61,097 bases of DNA from Prolixibacteraceae bacterium (lineage in GTDB: Bacteria > Bacteroidota > Bacteroidia > Bacteroidales > Prolixibacteraceae): positions 1-61,097 of the forward strand of contig JARKOX010000187.1 in the NCBI GenBank assembly GCA_029975525.1, given 5' to 3'. Below are positions 51,186 to 59,624 of the stretch, piece by piece. The translations under genes and the position numbers were made by a program. Each line of letters starts with the position of its first letter. Position 1 is the first letter of the stretch. The notes below the pieces were generated by a model that saw nothing but the letters and a program-made list of their open reading frames with translations, was not told the DNA's origin and made no database searches.

Positions 51186-52463
51186 TTATTTGTTGGCTTT
51201 CCGGCCAAAGAGCGTAATCTCTGACAAGCAGTTTGCATCGTCGAGCGTGTAGTTACCGCCGAAGCCTTTTACGGCACAGTATCTGAACCAACGGGTGGGT
51301 TTGGTATAGCCCGGATTGTCGGGATACATGTAGGCCATGTCGCCGGCTTCTCCTTTTTTAACAAATTCCAGTTCGCTTAAACCGACAGGTTGCTCAATTT
51401 TATTGCGCATGACAAACGACCAGCCATTGGTTTCTTCATCCCAGATGTAAATGTCGTAGATCCCAACATTTTCATATCGGTAGTACTGTCCCCGGCTGAC
51501 GTTGGCCAATCCCCCCGAGTGGCGCTGGACGGTAACAATCCGGCTCAATTCGTAGTAGTCGCCCAGATCAATAATGACATTCCAGGGCATGTTTCCGTCT
51601 TTGGTGTTTCCGGTGCGTCCGCGGCTGTGGGTGTGCATAAAGTTGAGGTTGTCACCCCGGTCGATGATGTCATCAATCACATAACGCATCCTTCCTTCCA
51701 ATCCGTCGCCAAACCCCTGCGGTTCTCCGCCGATGCTATCGTTGGGAGCCGGGAGGGCCCACCCTTTTTTCGGGATTTTGATGTCTTCCAGCAAATTGAT
51801 CTGGCCCATATCGATCGATTTGGAAGTGTTGCCATACATGTCGGAAACCCGGACGCTTACTTTCACCGGTTCGGTGGAGCTGATGTTGAGGTCTTCAACA
51901 AACCTTCTGTCTTTTAAAAGGTTTGAGGAGAAAACGGAGGTGTACTCACTGGGTTTTCCGTTTTGGTTAAATTTAAAGTCAACATAAACGTTGATACTCT
52001 GTTCCAGTTCGTTTTCCCAATCGAGGAAGAAGGAGCTAAACCCGGGTTTCAGATCGAGAGATTTAATAACTCTTGAAATGGCCGATTCCAGGGGTTTTAC
52101 CGTTACATCCAGGGGTTCGGAGCGGTTGCCGGCGCGGTCAACGGCAAACAGCTGGACTTTGTAGTTCAACGTGTCGCCAAATCCGTAAACATCGAGCGAG
52201 TCGACGAAGTAGGAAGAGGAGAAGGAGAAGGTTTTATTGTCGGCATTTTTGTAGGTTGCCTCAATAAAGAGCAGGTCTTCATCCTCGGGCAAATCGTAGT
52301 AGAATCTGGCTCCCCCGTACAGTGGTTTGTAGGTGACCGCCTTGGGTTGTTTGGGAGGCGTATTGTCGTCGGATGTTGCCCGGTGTATTTTTTCTTCCTT
52401 GCAGGAAAATATGATGATGAGAGTTGCTGTCAACAGGAGGAAATAAGCTCTCACAGTTTTCAT
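51186..52463 (-). CDS. DUF4959/DUF5000 discoidin-like lipoprotein
   Basis: A predicted lipoprotein of 425 residues from MKTVRAYFLLL. Its signal ends IIIFSC; the longer frame start at 52517 would overlap susD and lengthen the signal, so it was not used. Two fibronectin-like beta domains come first (about 30-120, DUF4959; about 125-235, DUF5126-like). A C-terminal F5/8-type (DUF5000) domain follows (about 250-425, with MPWNVIIDLGDYYELSRIVTVQRHSG and a final NCLSEITLFG strand). Such proteins bind glycans at the surface and accompany SusC/SusD. It is the third gene of the operon, 47 bases after susD. Confidence 0.82.
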   Translation of the reverse strand: MKTVRAYFLLLTATLIIIFSCKEEKIHRATSDDNTPPKQPKAVTYKPLYGGARFYYDLPEDEDLLFIEATYKNADNKTFSFSSSYFVDSLDVYGFGDTLNYKVQLFAVDRAGNRSEPLDVTVKPLESAISRVIKSLDLKPGFSSFFLDWENELEQSINVYVDFKFNQNGKPSEYTSVFSSNLLKDRRFVEDLNISSTEPVKVSVRVSDMYGNTSKSIDMGQINLLEDIKIPKKGWALPAPNDSIGGEPQGFGDGLEGRMRYVIDDIIDRGDNLNFMHTHSRGRTGNTKDGNMPWNVIIDLGDYYELSRIVTVQRHSGGLANVSRGQYYRYENVGIYDIYIWDEETNGWSFVMRNKIEQPVGLSELEFVKKGEAGDMAYMYPDNPGYTKPTRWFRYCAVKGFGGNYTLDDANCLSEITLFGRKANK

Positions 52464-52510
52464 TCGAGTATGTTTAAATTTATTCGACATAGAATTTGAT
52501 TGTTTAAGTT

Positions 52511-54475
52511 TTACCATCCTGGATTTTGTATAAGATTCGAGTTGGTGTTCATCTCGTTCAGGTCAATAGGCCAGAGGCAGTCGGTAATGGTGAACCGGCG
52601 GATCTGTTTTACCTCCAGGTTGAAGAAGGAGACTCCGTTGGTGCCGGTATAGGTCCAACCCCAGACCGGAGTGTTGAATTCTCTTACCGCTCTTTTGGTC
52701 CGGATCATATCCCAGAAGCGGCTGCCTTCGAATGCAAATTCAATTCCCCGTTCCTGCAGAATGATGTCGCGCATCCCTTCTTTGGTTTTATGCTTGTTGA
52801 CTGATTTTACAATGCCGGCGTCGGCCCAAACCTCTTCCACTTTCGGAATGCCTGCCCGTTGGCGTACGATATTGATGGCATCGTAGACTTCCTGGGTGGG
52901 TTTGTCGTTGTATTCGTTCAGGGCTTCGGCTTTCATCAGATATAAATCGGCCAACCGGATGATCGGGTAGGGATATTTGATGGTCCGCTGCCATGCACCT
53001 GATTTTGACTCGGGGTGGACCAGCTTTTTAATGGCGATTCCGGTTTCGTAAAAGTCGGTTCTGTGCTGTGATGAGTTAAAACCGCCGTCGGTACCGGCAT
53101 ACATCATGGTTTTGATTTTAACCCCCTGCGTGCGCCAGTAGCCGCCCGTAACCGCCAGGTTGGCGTAAAAGCGGGGTTCGCGGTTCAGGTAGAGTTTAAT
53201 GGTTTCGGCACCCGGTTGCATAATACCCCGGAGTTCCTGGTATTCCGGCTCGCTGGCACCGGGTGTGCGGGTGATTTCCCATTTTTTGTCGTATTCAAAG
53301 TTTACGTCTTCATCGATGGGGACTCCGTTTTTGGTGTAGTACCTTTCGGCCATTGCATAGGTGGCAGCCATCCATTGCCACGAATATTCGGGTGTGTTTT
53401 TCACCCCGTCGCCGTATCCTTCGGGTAACCTCATATTGGTTGAGTGGGCCAGTTCTCCCTGTCCGTAAACATTGATGTTGGAGAATCCCCAAATCAGTTC
53501 TTTGTTCCAGGGGTCAACAATCAGCATTCTTAAGTCGTACAGCTTCTGCATATTATCCGGGTTTGCTTCATAGTCTTCCCGGTCAAAAACATAGGGTTGT
53601 TTTTCATAGGTATAAAGGCTGATGCCGACCGCTTCGCAAGCCTGAATAGCAGCATTTGTAGCGTCCAGAGCGGCTTTCCATTTCTCTTTGTCGTAGGTTA
53701 ACGGGAAAAACGGCGCTTTATCATGGTCTAAAAAGTCTCCGAAATATTCTTTGTTTCCATTGAAAAACGGGCTGGCCCTGAACAACAGGATTTGAGCCTT
53801 GATGGCTTTGGCGCCCACCTGGTCGATCTGTCCGTAAAGGGTAGAGGGAGATTTTTCGGTCAAATCGGGAATAGCTTCGTCAATCAGTTTGATAATGTAG
53901 TCGAAGCATTCATCTACTTTAGTGCGTTTCATGAACAATTCTTCCTTGGAGGCTTCCGGAGAGACCAGTTCGTCGACGATAACAATGGGACCGTATTTCT
54001 GCACCAACAGGAAGTTGTAGTAAGCTTTCAGGAATTTAACCTGTGCTTTCCAGTTCTTTTTATCCTGTTCGTTCATGTCGGGGACTTTGTCGATCAGGCT
54101 GAGGAATACATTGGCCTGCCGGATGCCCTGGTAGAGCGGTTTGCCGGCATTGGTACCCGACCAGTTGCCCAAAATCGGGCTGGAGGTGCTTTGCAATCCT
54201 CTCATGAGGCGGATGCCCCGGAGGTTTCCGGTGTTGTCATTCAGGTCGAGGCGGCCCAGCCATTCGTCGCCGGCGGTCCACATACTTTCATGGGTATTGT
54301 CGTTGCGCGGTATGAAACTGTACACTTTGGCGAGCGCATTCCAGGCCTGTTCCTGGGTTTTAAAAAGGTCTTCCAACTTCAGGGTATTGTCGGGAACCAC
54401 ATCCAGGTAATCTGAACAGGAAGGGACAATGATCAGACAGCAAATCAGTATGATTAAGTTTTTCAATATTTTCAT
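52511..54475 (-). CDS. RagB/SusD family glycan-binding outer-membrane lipoprotein
   Basis: A 654-residue surface lipoprotein (signal LIILICCLIIVPSC) that caps the SusC transporter and delivers oligosaccharides. The SusD hallmarks are visible: CSDYLDVVPDNTL after the lipobox, TPR-like helices (QEQAWNALAKVYSFIP, AQVKFLKAYYNFLLVQKYGPIVI) and the C-terminal segment IRLADLYLMKAEALNEY...AINIVRQRAGIP...ILQERGIEFAFEGSRFWDM. A Trp/Tyr-rich stretch (GYWRTQG, WQWMAATYAMAERYY) may form the binding platform. It lies 18 bases after susC. The glycan is not proven; neighbours point to alpha-mannosides. Confidence 0.95.
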   Translation of the reverse strand: MKILKNLIILICCLIIVPSCSDYLDVVPDNTLKLEDLFKTQEQAWNALAKVYSFIPRNDNTHESMWTAGDEWLGRLDLNDNTGNLRGIRLMRGLQSTSSPILGNWSGTNAGKPLYQGIRQANVFLSLIDKVPDMNEQDKKNWKAQVKFLKAYYNFLLVQKYGPIVIVDELVSPEASKEELFMKRTKVDECFDYIIKLIDEAIPDLTEKSPSTLYGQIDQVGAKAIKAQILLFRASPFFNGNKEYFGDFLDHDKAPFFPLTYDKEKWKAALDATNAAIQACEAVGISLYTYEKQPYVFDREDYEANPDNMQKLYDLRMLIVDPWNKELIWGFSNINVYGQGELAHSTNMRLPEGYGDGVKNTPEYSWQWMAATYAMAERYYTKNGVPIDEDVNFEYDKKWEITRTPGASEPEYQELRGIMQPGAETIKLYLNREPRFYANLAVTGGYWRTQGVKIKTMMYAGTDGGFNSSQHRTDFYETGIAIKKLVHPESKSGAWQRTIKYPYPIIRLADLYLMKAEALNEYNDKPTQEVYDAINIVRQRAGIPKVEEVWADAGIVKSVNKHKTKEGMRDIILQERGIEFAFEGSRFWDMIRTKRAVREFNTPVWGWTYTGTNGVSFFNLEVKQIRRFTITDCLWPIDLNEMNTNSNLIQNPGW

Positions 54476-54493
54476 ATTCTGTAGTTTTAAACG

Positions 54494-57400
54494 TTAAAAT
54501 GACAATTGAAGTCCAATGTTTAATCTGCGGTTAGGTGGATATCCCAATCCGCCGCGTCCCATTTCAGGGTCCCAAAGTTTAAATTTGCTTAATACAAAGA
54601 GGTTTGATCCACTGAAGTACACCCGGGTGTTTTTCAGTCCGATTTTTTTGAAAGTACTGTTGTCGGGGATATTGTATCCGGCTTCAACGGTTTTCAGGCG
54701 GAGGAAGGCGCCATTGCGGAGCCACCAGGTAGAGGTGCGGGTGTTGTTTTCCAGCGGCTCAACAGATAAGCGGGGCCAGAAAGCATGGACATTCGGGTTG
54801 GTTTCGCTCCAGTAATCTTCGGCAATCATTTTGAGCGCATTCCGCCGGTTGACGAACGGGGCAATTCCGGGATTGTCATTGTTTCCCACCCCCGGGTCGA
54901 TAAACAGGGCGACTCTTCCGTTACCCTGGAAGAAGAAGGAGAGGTCGAAGTTTTTGTGTCCGCCCGATAACCCAAAGCCGTACTGAATTTCAGGAACGGT
55001 TGGTAAGCCGATCGGAACCTGGTCGTTGTTGTTCACAACTCCGTCGTTGTTCACATCCTTGTATTTGATGTCACCAGCCTGGTACTTGCCAAAGTCCTGC
55101 TTGGGTGAGTTGGCAATTTCAGCTTCATCCACAAAAAGTCTTTCGGCAATCAGGCCCCACCACTGGTGGATCGAGTGCCCCTGACGTTTGAGGTATTCGT
55201 CGGCATAATCTTTTTCATCCAGCTCCACATATTTGTTGGTGGCATAGGTGAAGTTGGCCCTTCCGGTCATCCACCAGTTTTTTTGTGAAATATACTGATA
55301 GTCGATCGATCCTTCGATCCCCCACGAATCCACTTTCCCCACGTTGCCGCTGATGGGCGCTTCCAGACCGGCTGTGGCGGGGAAGTTTTGACGCTGCAGG
55401 TAAATCTGGTCTCTCACATCTTTAAAGAAGTCTCCCTGAATTTTTAAGGCGTCGTCGAGGAACCCCAGTTCCACGCCAAAGTTCGATTTGGTAGAGACTT
55501 CCCAGGTAATGTCGGGGTTGGCGTATCGTTGAATCCGGTAACCGTCGTAGGAGTTCATAAAGGTCGATCCCCAGCGGTAGCCTGCGCCTCCCATTGAAAT
55601 GTCGGAGAGGTAGAAGAAACGGCCCGATCTTCCGGCAATGGCGTCGTTCCCCACGCTTCCGTAAGTAGCCTTCAGTTTAAAGGTGTTGATGGTGTTTTTC
55701 AGCGATTTCCAGAAAGGTTCGTTGGAAACCAGCCAGCCGGTTCCGATGGACGGGAAGAACCCGAATCGTTTTTCGCCGCTGAATTTTTCAGAACCATTGT
55801 ATCCGTAAGTGAATTCGAGGAAATAGCGGCGGTCGTAGTCGTAGGCGATACGTCCGGAGTTCCCCATGTTTCGTTCGGGCAGTGTTTCGTAAATCGAGGT
55901 GCTGTTTCCGCCGGTCAGCAGGTTTTCTTCAAACATTCCCACGGTCATTATTCCGATGCTGTGTTTGCCAAATTCGCGGTCCCAGTTCAGGCGGGCTTCA
56001 TAATAGTAGTGAGCGCTGGCGTCGCGGTCGGGATCCACATCGCCCAGATAAGCCTGTCCCGACGTTGGGTTCAGGGCAAAAAGTTTATATACGCCGGTAA
56101 TCTGGTTGTAGGATTCCAGGTCGTAATAATAGGGGTTGTAAGATCTGAAACTGGTATAACGGCTCCAGGTATTTACCGAAGCTTTCCCCTGGAATTTCAA
56201 TCCTTCGGTAATGAATTTCAAATCCTGCGAAAGGGTTGCCATTGCTGTGATGGTGCTTTCGTTGCGGTCTTCGTATCCGCGGACCATCTCGGCGTAGGGG
56301 TTTGATTTCATGCTGCCGTAGACAAAGGTGTTTCCGAACAGGATGTGATCGGCAAATTGATTGGCTTCGTCAGGTTCATATACAGCCGGGAAGTCAACCG
56401 GGTTGGAGTTCATTACCATCCGGAAGATGTTACTGGCCGAAGAGCGTGGCCCGTTGTATCTTTCAAAACGCCCCTGCATCCTGGTGTCGAGACTTGTGGT
56501 TGGGGTGAGTTTGAATATAACGTTGTTCCTCATCAGTACCCTGTTGATGTCGATGTTGTTGTTAAAGTTGTTGCGTTTGTCAACTTTCAGCAACCCGGTT
56601 TCGTTTTCCAGGGTTCCGGCTACGTAGTAGGTTGCCACCCGTCCACCGCCGGAAACGTTGAAGTTCCCTTTTTTATTGAAGGTCGATTTTTCAAACAATT
56701 CGTCATACCAATTCACATTCGGGAAGATCATCGGATTGATATTGTCGATGGTCGATTGGATTTTCTGTTCGCTGTAATAGGTTCCCAGCATTGGATCCCT
56801 CGAAAGTCTTGCTTCGTTGTATAATCTCATATAATCAACTCCGTCCAGCAGGGTATTCATCTGAGTCGGGGAAGCAACATGGGTTTCGAGCCTTACATTT
56901 ACTTTTGCTGGTCCTTCATGTCCGCCTTTGGTAACCACAATGATAATTCCGTTGGCCCCGCGTGCCCCGTACAGTACGGTAGCCGAGGCGTCTTTCAGAA
57001 TAGAAAAGCTTTCAATATCGTCGGGTTCGAGCCGGGCCAGGTCATTGGTCGACGCTTCGAATCCATCGATCAGGATAAGAGGGTTGGTTTTGTAACCAAA
57101 AGTTGTTACCCCCCTTACAAAGAACTGTGCGTTATCGTTTCCGGGCTCACCGGTGGTCTGGTAAGAAATAATACCAGGAATTTTACCTGCCAGGGCAGAA
57201 GTCAGGTTTGAGGCAGGCTGTTTCAGTTCAGCCGGCTTTACCGTTTCAATTGAAGCAATTACACTTTCCTTCTTTTGTACTCCAAATGCTACAACCTGTA
57301 CTTCTTCAATCTGTTTCTGGTCCTCATACATCTCAACATCAATAATGTTTCGGGTGCCAACAACCCGTTCCACAGATGCTTTACCTATAAAGGAGAACAA

Positions 57401-57607
57401 TAGGGTATCGCCAACCGAAACTTTCAGGCTAAATTCCCCGTTTGGATCGGTTACAGTACCTGTCGTAGTACGCTTAATTGAAACTGAAACTCCAGGAATT
57501 CCAACTCCAACGTCATCTTTTACAACTCCTGATATTGTTTTAACTTGTGCGAAGCCAATCCAACACAGGTGTAACAAAAAAATGGTTACAAATAATTTTA
57601 ATTTCAT
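54494..57607 (-). CDS. SusC/RagA family TonB-dependent outer-membrane transporter
   Basis: A 1037-residue TonB-dependent channel importing oligosaccharides with its SusD partner. A signal peptide (about 1-20) is followed by a carboxypeptidase-like regulatory domain (about 22-100, ISGVVKDDVGVGIPGVSV...LLFSFIG), then the plug (about 110-225) with ALAGKIPGIISYQTTG, FFVRGV, LILIDGF and the SusC signature DDIESFSILKDASATVLYGARGANGIIIV. A 22-strand-type barrel ends RRLNIGLQLSF. No N-terminal extension or FecI/FecR-type signalling domain is present, so regulation is probably not by an ECF sigma/anti-sigma pair. The start chosen is the second Met, before the signal. A well-spaced promoter lies about 130 bases upstream. 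Confidence 0.96.
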   Translation of the reverse strand: MKLKLFVTIFLLHLCWIGFAQVKTISGVVKDDVGVGIPGVSVSIKRTTTGTVTDPNGEFSLKVSVGDTLLFSFIGKASVERVVGTRNIIDVEMYEDQKQIEEVQVVAFGVQKKESVIASIETVKPAELKQPASNLTSALAGKIPGIISYQTTGEPGNDNAQFFVRGVTTFGYKTNPLILIDGFEASTNDLARLEPDDIESFSILKDASATVLYGARGANGIIIVVTKGGHEGPAKVNVRLETHVASPTQMNTLLDGVDYMRLYNEARLSRDPMLGTYYSEQKIQSTIDNINPMIFPNVNWYDELFEKSTFNKKGNFNVSGGGRVATYYVAGTLENETGLLKVDKRNNFNNNIDINRVLMRNNVIFKLTPTTSLDTRMQGRFERYNGPRSSASNIFRMVMNSNPVDFPAVYEPDEANQFADHILFGNTFVYGSMKSNPYAEMVRGYEDRNESTITAMATLSQDLKFITEGLKFQGKASVNTWSRYTSFRSYNPYYYDLESYNQITGVYKLFALNPTSGQAYLGDVDPDRDASAHYYYEARLNWDREFGKHSIGIMTVGMFEENLLTGGNSTSIYETLPERNMGNSGRIAYDYDRRYFLEFTYGYNGSEKFSGEKRFGFFPSIGTGWLVSNEPFWKSLKNTINTFKLKATYGSVGNDAIAGRSGRFFYLSDISMGGAGYRWGSTFMNSYDGYRIQRYANPDITWEVSTKSNFGVELGFLDDALKIQGDFFKDVRDQIYLQRQNFPATAGLEAPISGNVGKVDSWGIEGSIDYQYISQKNWWMTGRANFTYATNKYVELDEKDYADEYLKRQGHSIHQWWGLIAERLFVDEAEIANSPKQDFGKYQAGDIKYKDVNNDGVVNNNDQVPIGLPTVPEIQYGFGLSGGHKNFDLSFFFQGNGRVALFIDPGVGNNDNPGIAPFVNRRNALKMIAEDYWSETNPNVHAFWPRLSVEPLENNTRTSTWWLRNGAFLRLKTVEAGYNIPDNSTFKKIGLKNTRVYFSGSNLFVLSKFKLWDPEMGRGGLGYPPNRRLNIGLQLSF

Positions 57608-57737
57608 AAGCATTATATTAATAACGGTTAAAATGTAAGGTCAGGTAATGAGAAGAATTCAGAAGAGTATAGGGCATACAGCGCCCAGAAGAATAGACGT
57701 TTATCTTTTTCCATAAGTTAGTTTTATTTTAGCGTGA

Positions 57738-57769
57738 TAAAGTTACGCAATATTATTTTAAAATTCAAA
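57738..57769 (-). promoter_or_regulatory. Promoter of the SusCD operon
   Basis: On the minus strand TTTG (plus 57766-57769) is followed after exactly 20 bases by TAACTTTA (57738-57745), one base off TAnnTTTG. This is the best -33/-7 pair in the window. The predicted start is near 57732, giving a leader of about 125 bases. In the 453-base gap 57614-58066 this promoter and three inverted repeats (listed separately) are all that was found; no reading frame is convincing. Confidence 0.65.
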
Positions 57770-57810
57770 AAAAAAACCGAGCTGGATTGGGAAAAATGAC
57801 GGAAAATATT

Positions 57811-57831
57811 TGTTCATTCAGCTAATGAACA
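57811..57831. promoter_or_regulatory. 21-bp palindrome, candidate operator of the SusCD operon
   Basis: Perfect 8-bp arms TGTTCATT and AATGAACA with a five-base spacer, centred about 90 bases upstream of the predicted SusC start site. Position and dyad symmetry fit an activator site such as that of an HTCS or AraC-type regulator. The regulator fragment at the window end is a candidate. Confidence 0.5.
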
Positions 57832-57866
57832 TAGTCTTTGCAGAAGGTGAAACAACTAAAAAGCTG

Positions 57867-57888
57867 AAGATTATTGAAAGTTAATCTT
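57867..57888. repeat. Inverted repeat aagatta-N8-taatctt
   Basis: Seven-bp arms at 57867-57873 and 57882-57888, followed on the plus strand by a T-run. No plus-strand gene precedes it, so a terminator role is doubtful. It may be a second regulatory dyad in the SusCD control region. Confidence 0.3.
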
Positions 57889-57980
57889 TTTTATTTGTTG
57901 TAAGTTGCTGAAGTGCAGGTTGATATGTTTTTTGTTTCAAGGGGGTTATTTAGAGAAGTCAGATTATTTCCGGAATTTTT

Positions 57981-58057
57981 TTAACCAATTTGCCCAAGCT
58001 GAAATTTGTTTGTAAGACAAATCTACAACCTGGGCAAAACAACAGTTACTTGGTTAA
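57981..58057. repeat. Three-block imperfect inverted repeat after the sulfatase gene
   Basis: Nested complementary blocks are ttaaccaa (57981-57988) with ttggttaa (58050-58057), ttgccca (57990-57996) with tgggcaa (58031-58037), and atttgt (58004-58009) with acaaat (58017-58022). Together they can form one long bulged stem. It begins about 10 bases past the sulfatase stop on the minus strand. No T-run follows on that strand, so it may act as a 3' stabilising or boundary structure. Confidence 0.45.
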
Positions 58058-58066
58058 TCTTTTTGT

Positions 58067-59587
58067 TCAATATACATATTCCTCTTCCAGTCCCAAGGCT
58101 TCAATGGCTTCTTTTCCGGGACGGGGAGTTTTGTCGACATCGGCGTAATAACCGGCATTCAGCCATTTCATTTCACCTCCTGTTTCCCGCGGATCGCCGG
58201 TTGCTTTCAGGTAGTCGGTCAACCGCTGGCTCAACTTTCCTTTCACTTCCTGGTATTCGGGCAGTGCGGCCACATTTTTCATCTGGAAAGGATCTTGCGA
58301 CAGGTCGTAAAGTTCTTCGGCCGGACGTTTGGCAAAAGCGAGGTCAAACAGCTCTCTGGTGCCTGCTTCTTCCTTGTTTTTAAGCATGTTTAATTTGGTC
58401 GGACAGGGATAGTGAAGCATGTGCGCATCGACGTCGCCATACAGCGGAGGATCGCCGGCAGGCCAAAGGTCTGAATCGTAATTTCTGATATAAAGGAACG
58501 CTTTGGTCCGGATCGCTCTTCCGCCATAACCGGCGCCGCCTTTTCTGACATAGGCATGACGTTCGCGGGCGGTGACCACAAAATCGCGGCCGGCCTCAAT
58601 GATCCCCTCATTTTCTGCGTTCAGGATGTTGACCAGGCTTTGAGCGGTCATGTAACCGGGTTTGGCGACACCGGCCAGCTCCAGGATGGTCGGCGCCAGA
58701 TCGTTGAGCATGACAAAATCTTCGATGACCCGGTTCTCTTTAAAGCGGGCCGGCATGGATACGATCAGCGGGATTTTTGTTCCCATGTCATACAGGTTGG
58801 CCAATCCTCTGGGCATCTGCCAGCCATTGTCGCTGCACACAATCACAATGGTTTTCTCCAGTTGACCCATCTCTTTCAGCAGGGAGATAAATCCGCCCAC
58901 CTCCTTGTCGAAACTCTGCAGTTCGGCATAGTAATCGGCGATATCCTGCCTGACCTCCTGGTTGTCGGGAAGATAGGGGGGGACGACAATCTTTTCGGGA
59001 TCGATTCCCGCTTTTTCGCCTCCGCCAACCTTAAAAGGTCGGTGTGGGTTGCGCGAGCTGAACCAGTAAAAGAAAGGTTGCCCCTTTTCGATGTCATTGT
59101 AAAACTCTTCGAATGAGCTGTATTGGTTTCCGGCGGGATTGCGGCTGCGTCCGCTTTCGGCTACTTCGCCGGGGCCCCACCCTTTTCCTTCGTAGCCCAC
59201 GTGGTACCCTTTCTTCTCCAATAATTCGGGGAAGACCTCAAATTTGGAGGGCAGGATGCCCCACAGATTGGCCCCTTCTTCCAGGCGCCAGATGTCCTGG
59301 CCGGTCAGCATGGAGGCGCGGGCCGGGGTGCAGGACGGAGCCGAGCAAAAGGCATTTACAAACCGGACGCCCTGGGCGCTGAGCTTGTCGATGTTGGGGG
59401 TTTTGACCACCGGGTCTCCGTAACACCCCACATGATCCCAGCTCTGATTGTCGGACATCAGCAGGATGATATTGGGCAACTCAGCCTCTTTGGGCTTCTC
59501 GGCACAGCCTGCTCCCACGATGCAGGCTCCAGCCAGCGATTTGGCTACTGCGCTTTGTATCCGATCGTTAAAAAAGAACTTTCTCAT
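58067..59587 (-). CDS. Sulfatase, family S1 (formylglycine type)
   Basis: An exported enzyme that removes sulfate esters, here probably from a glycan. The start chosen is MRKFFFNDR; the longer frame runs into the upstream ROK gene. The N-terminus is a signal-like segment ending IVGAGC, possibly a lipobox. The maturation motif CTPARASMLTG supplies the formylglycine Cys (C86). The second metal pair is intact in IVCSDNGW. The first pair reads SDNQSW, so the second Asp of the usual D-D is Asn. A C-terminal subdomain follows (about 385-506, ELYDLSQDPFQMKNVA). Maturation needs an anaerobic sulfatase-maturating enzyme or FGE encoded elsewhere. The gene lies 37 bases after the ROK gene. The substrate is unknown. 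Confidence 0.92.
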   Translation of the reverse strand: MRKFFFNDRIQSAVAKSLAGACIVGAGCAEKPKEAELPNIILLMSDNQSWDHVGCYGDPVVKTPNIDKLSAQGVRFVNAFCSAPSCTPARASMLTGQDIWRLEEGANLWGILPSKFEVFPELLEKKGYHVGYEGKGWGPGEVAESGRSRNPAGNQYSSFEEFYNDIEKGQPFFYWFSSRNPHRPFKVGGGEKAGIDPEKIVVPPYLPDNQEVRQDIADYYAELQSFDKEVGGFISLLKEMGQLEKTIVIVCSDNGWQMPRGLANLYDMGTKIPLIVSMPARFKENRVIEDFVMLNDLAPTILELAGVAKPGYMTAQSLVNILNAENEGIIEAGRDFVVTARERHAYVRKGGAGYGGRAIRTKAFLYIRNYDSDLWPAGDPPLYGDVDAHMLHYPCPTKLNMLKNKEEAGTRELFDLAFAKRPAEELYDLSQDPFQMKNVAALPEYQEVKGKLSQRLTDYLKATGDPRETGGEMKWLNAGYYADVDKTPRPGKEAIEALGLEEEYVY

Positions 59588-59624
59588 ATGTTTATTCTTC
59601 AGCTTAAGTTGATAATATTTCAAA

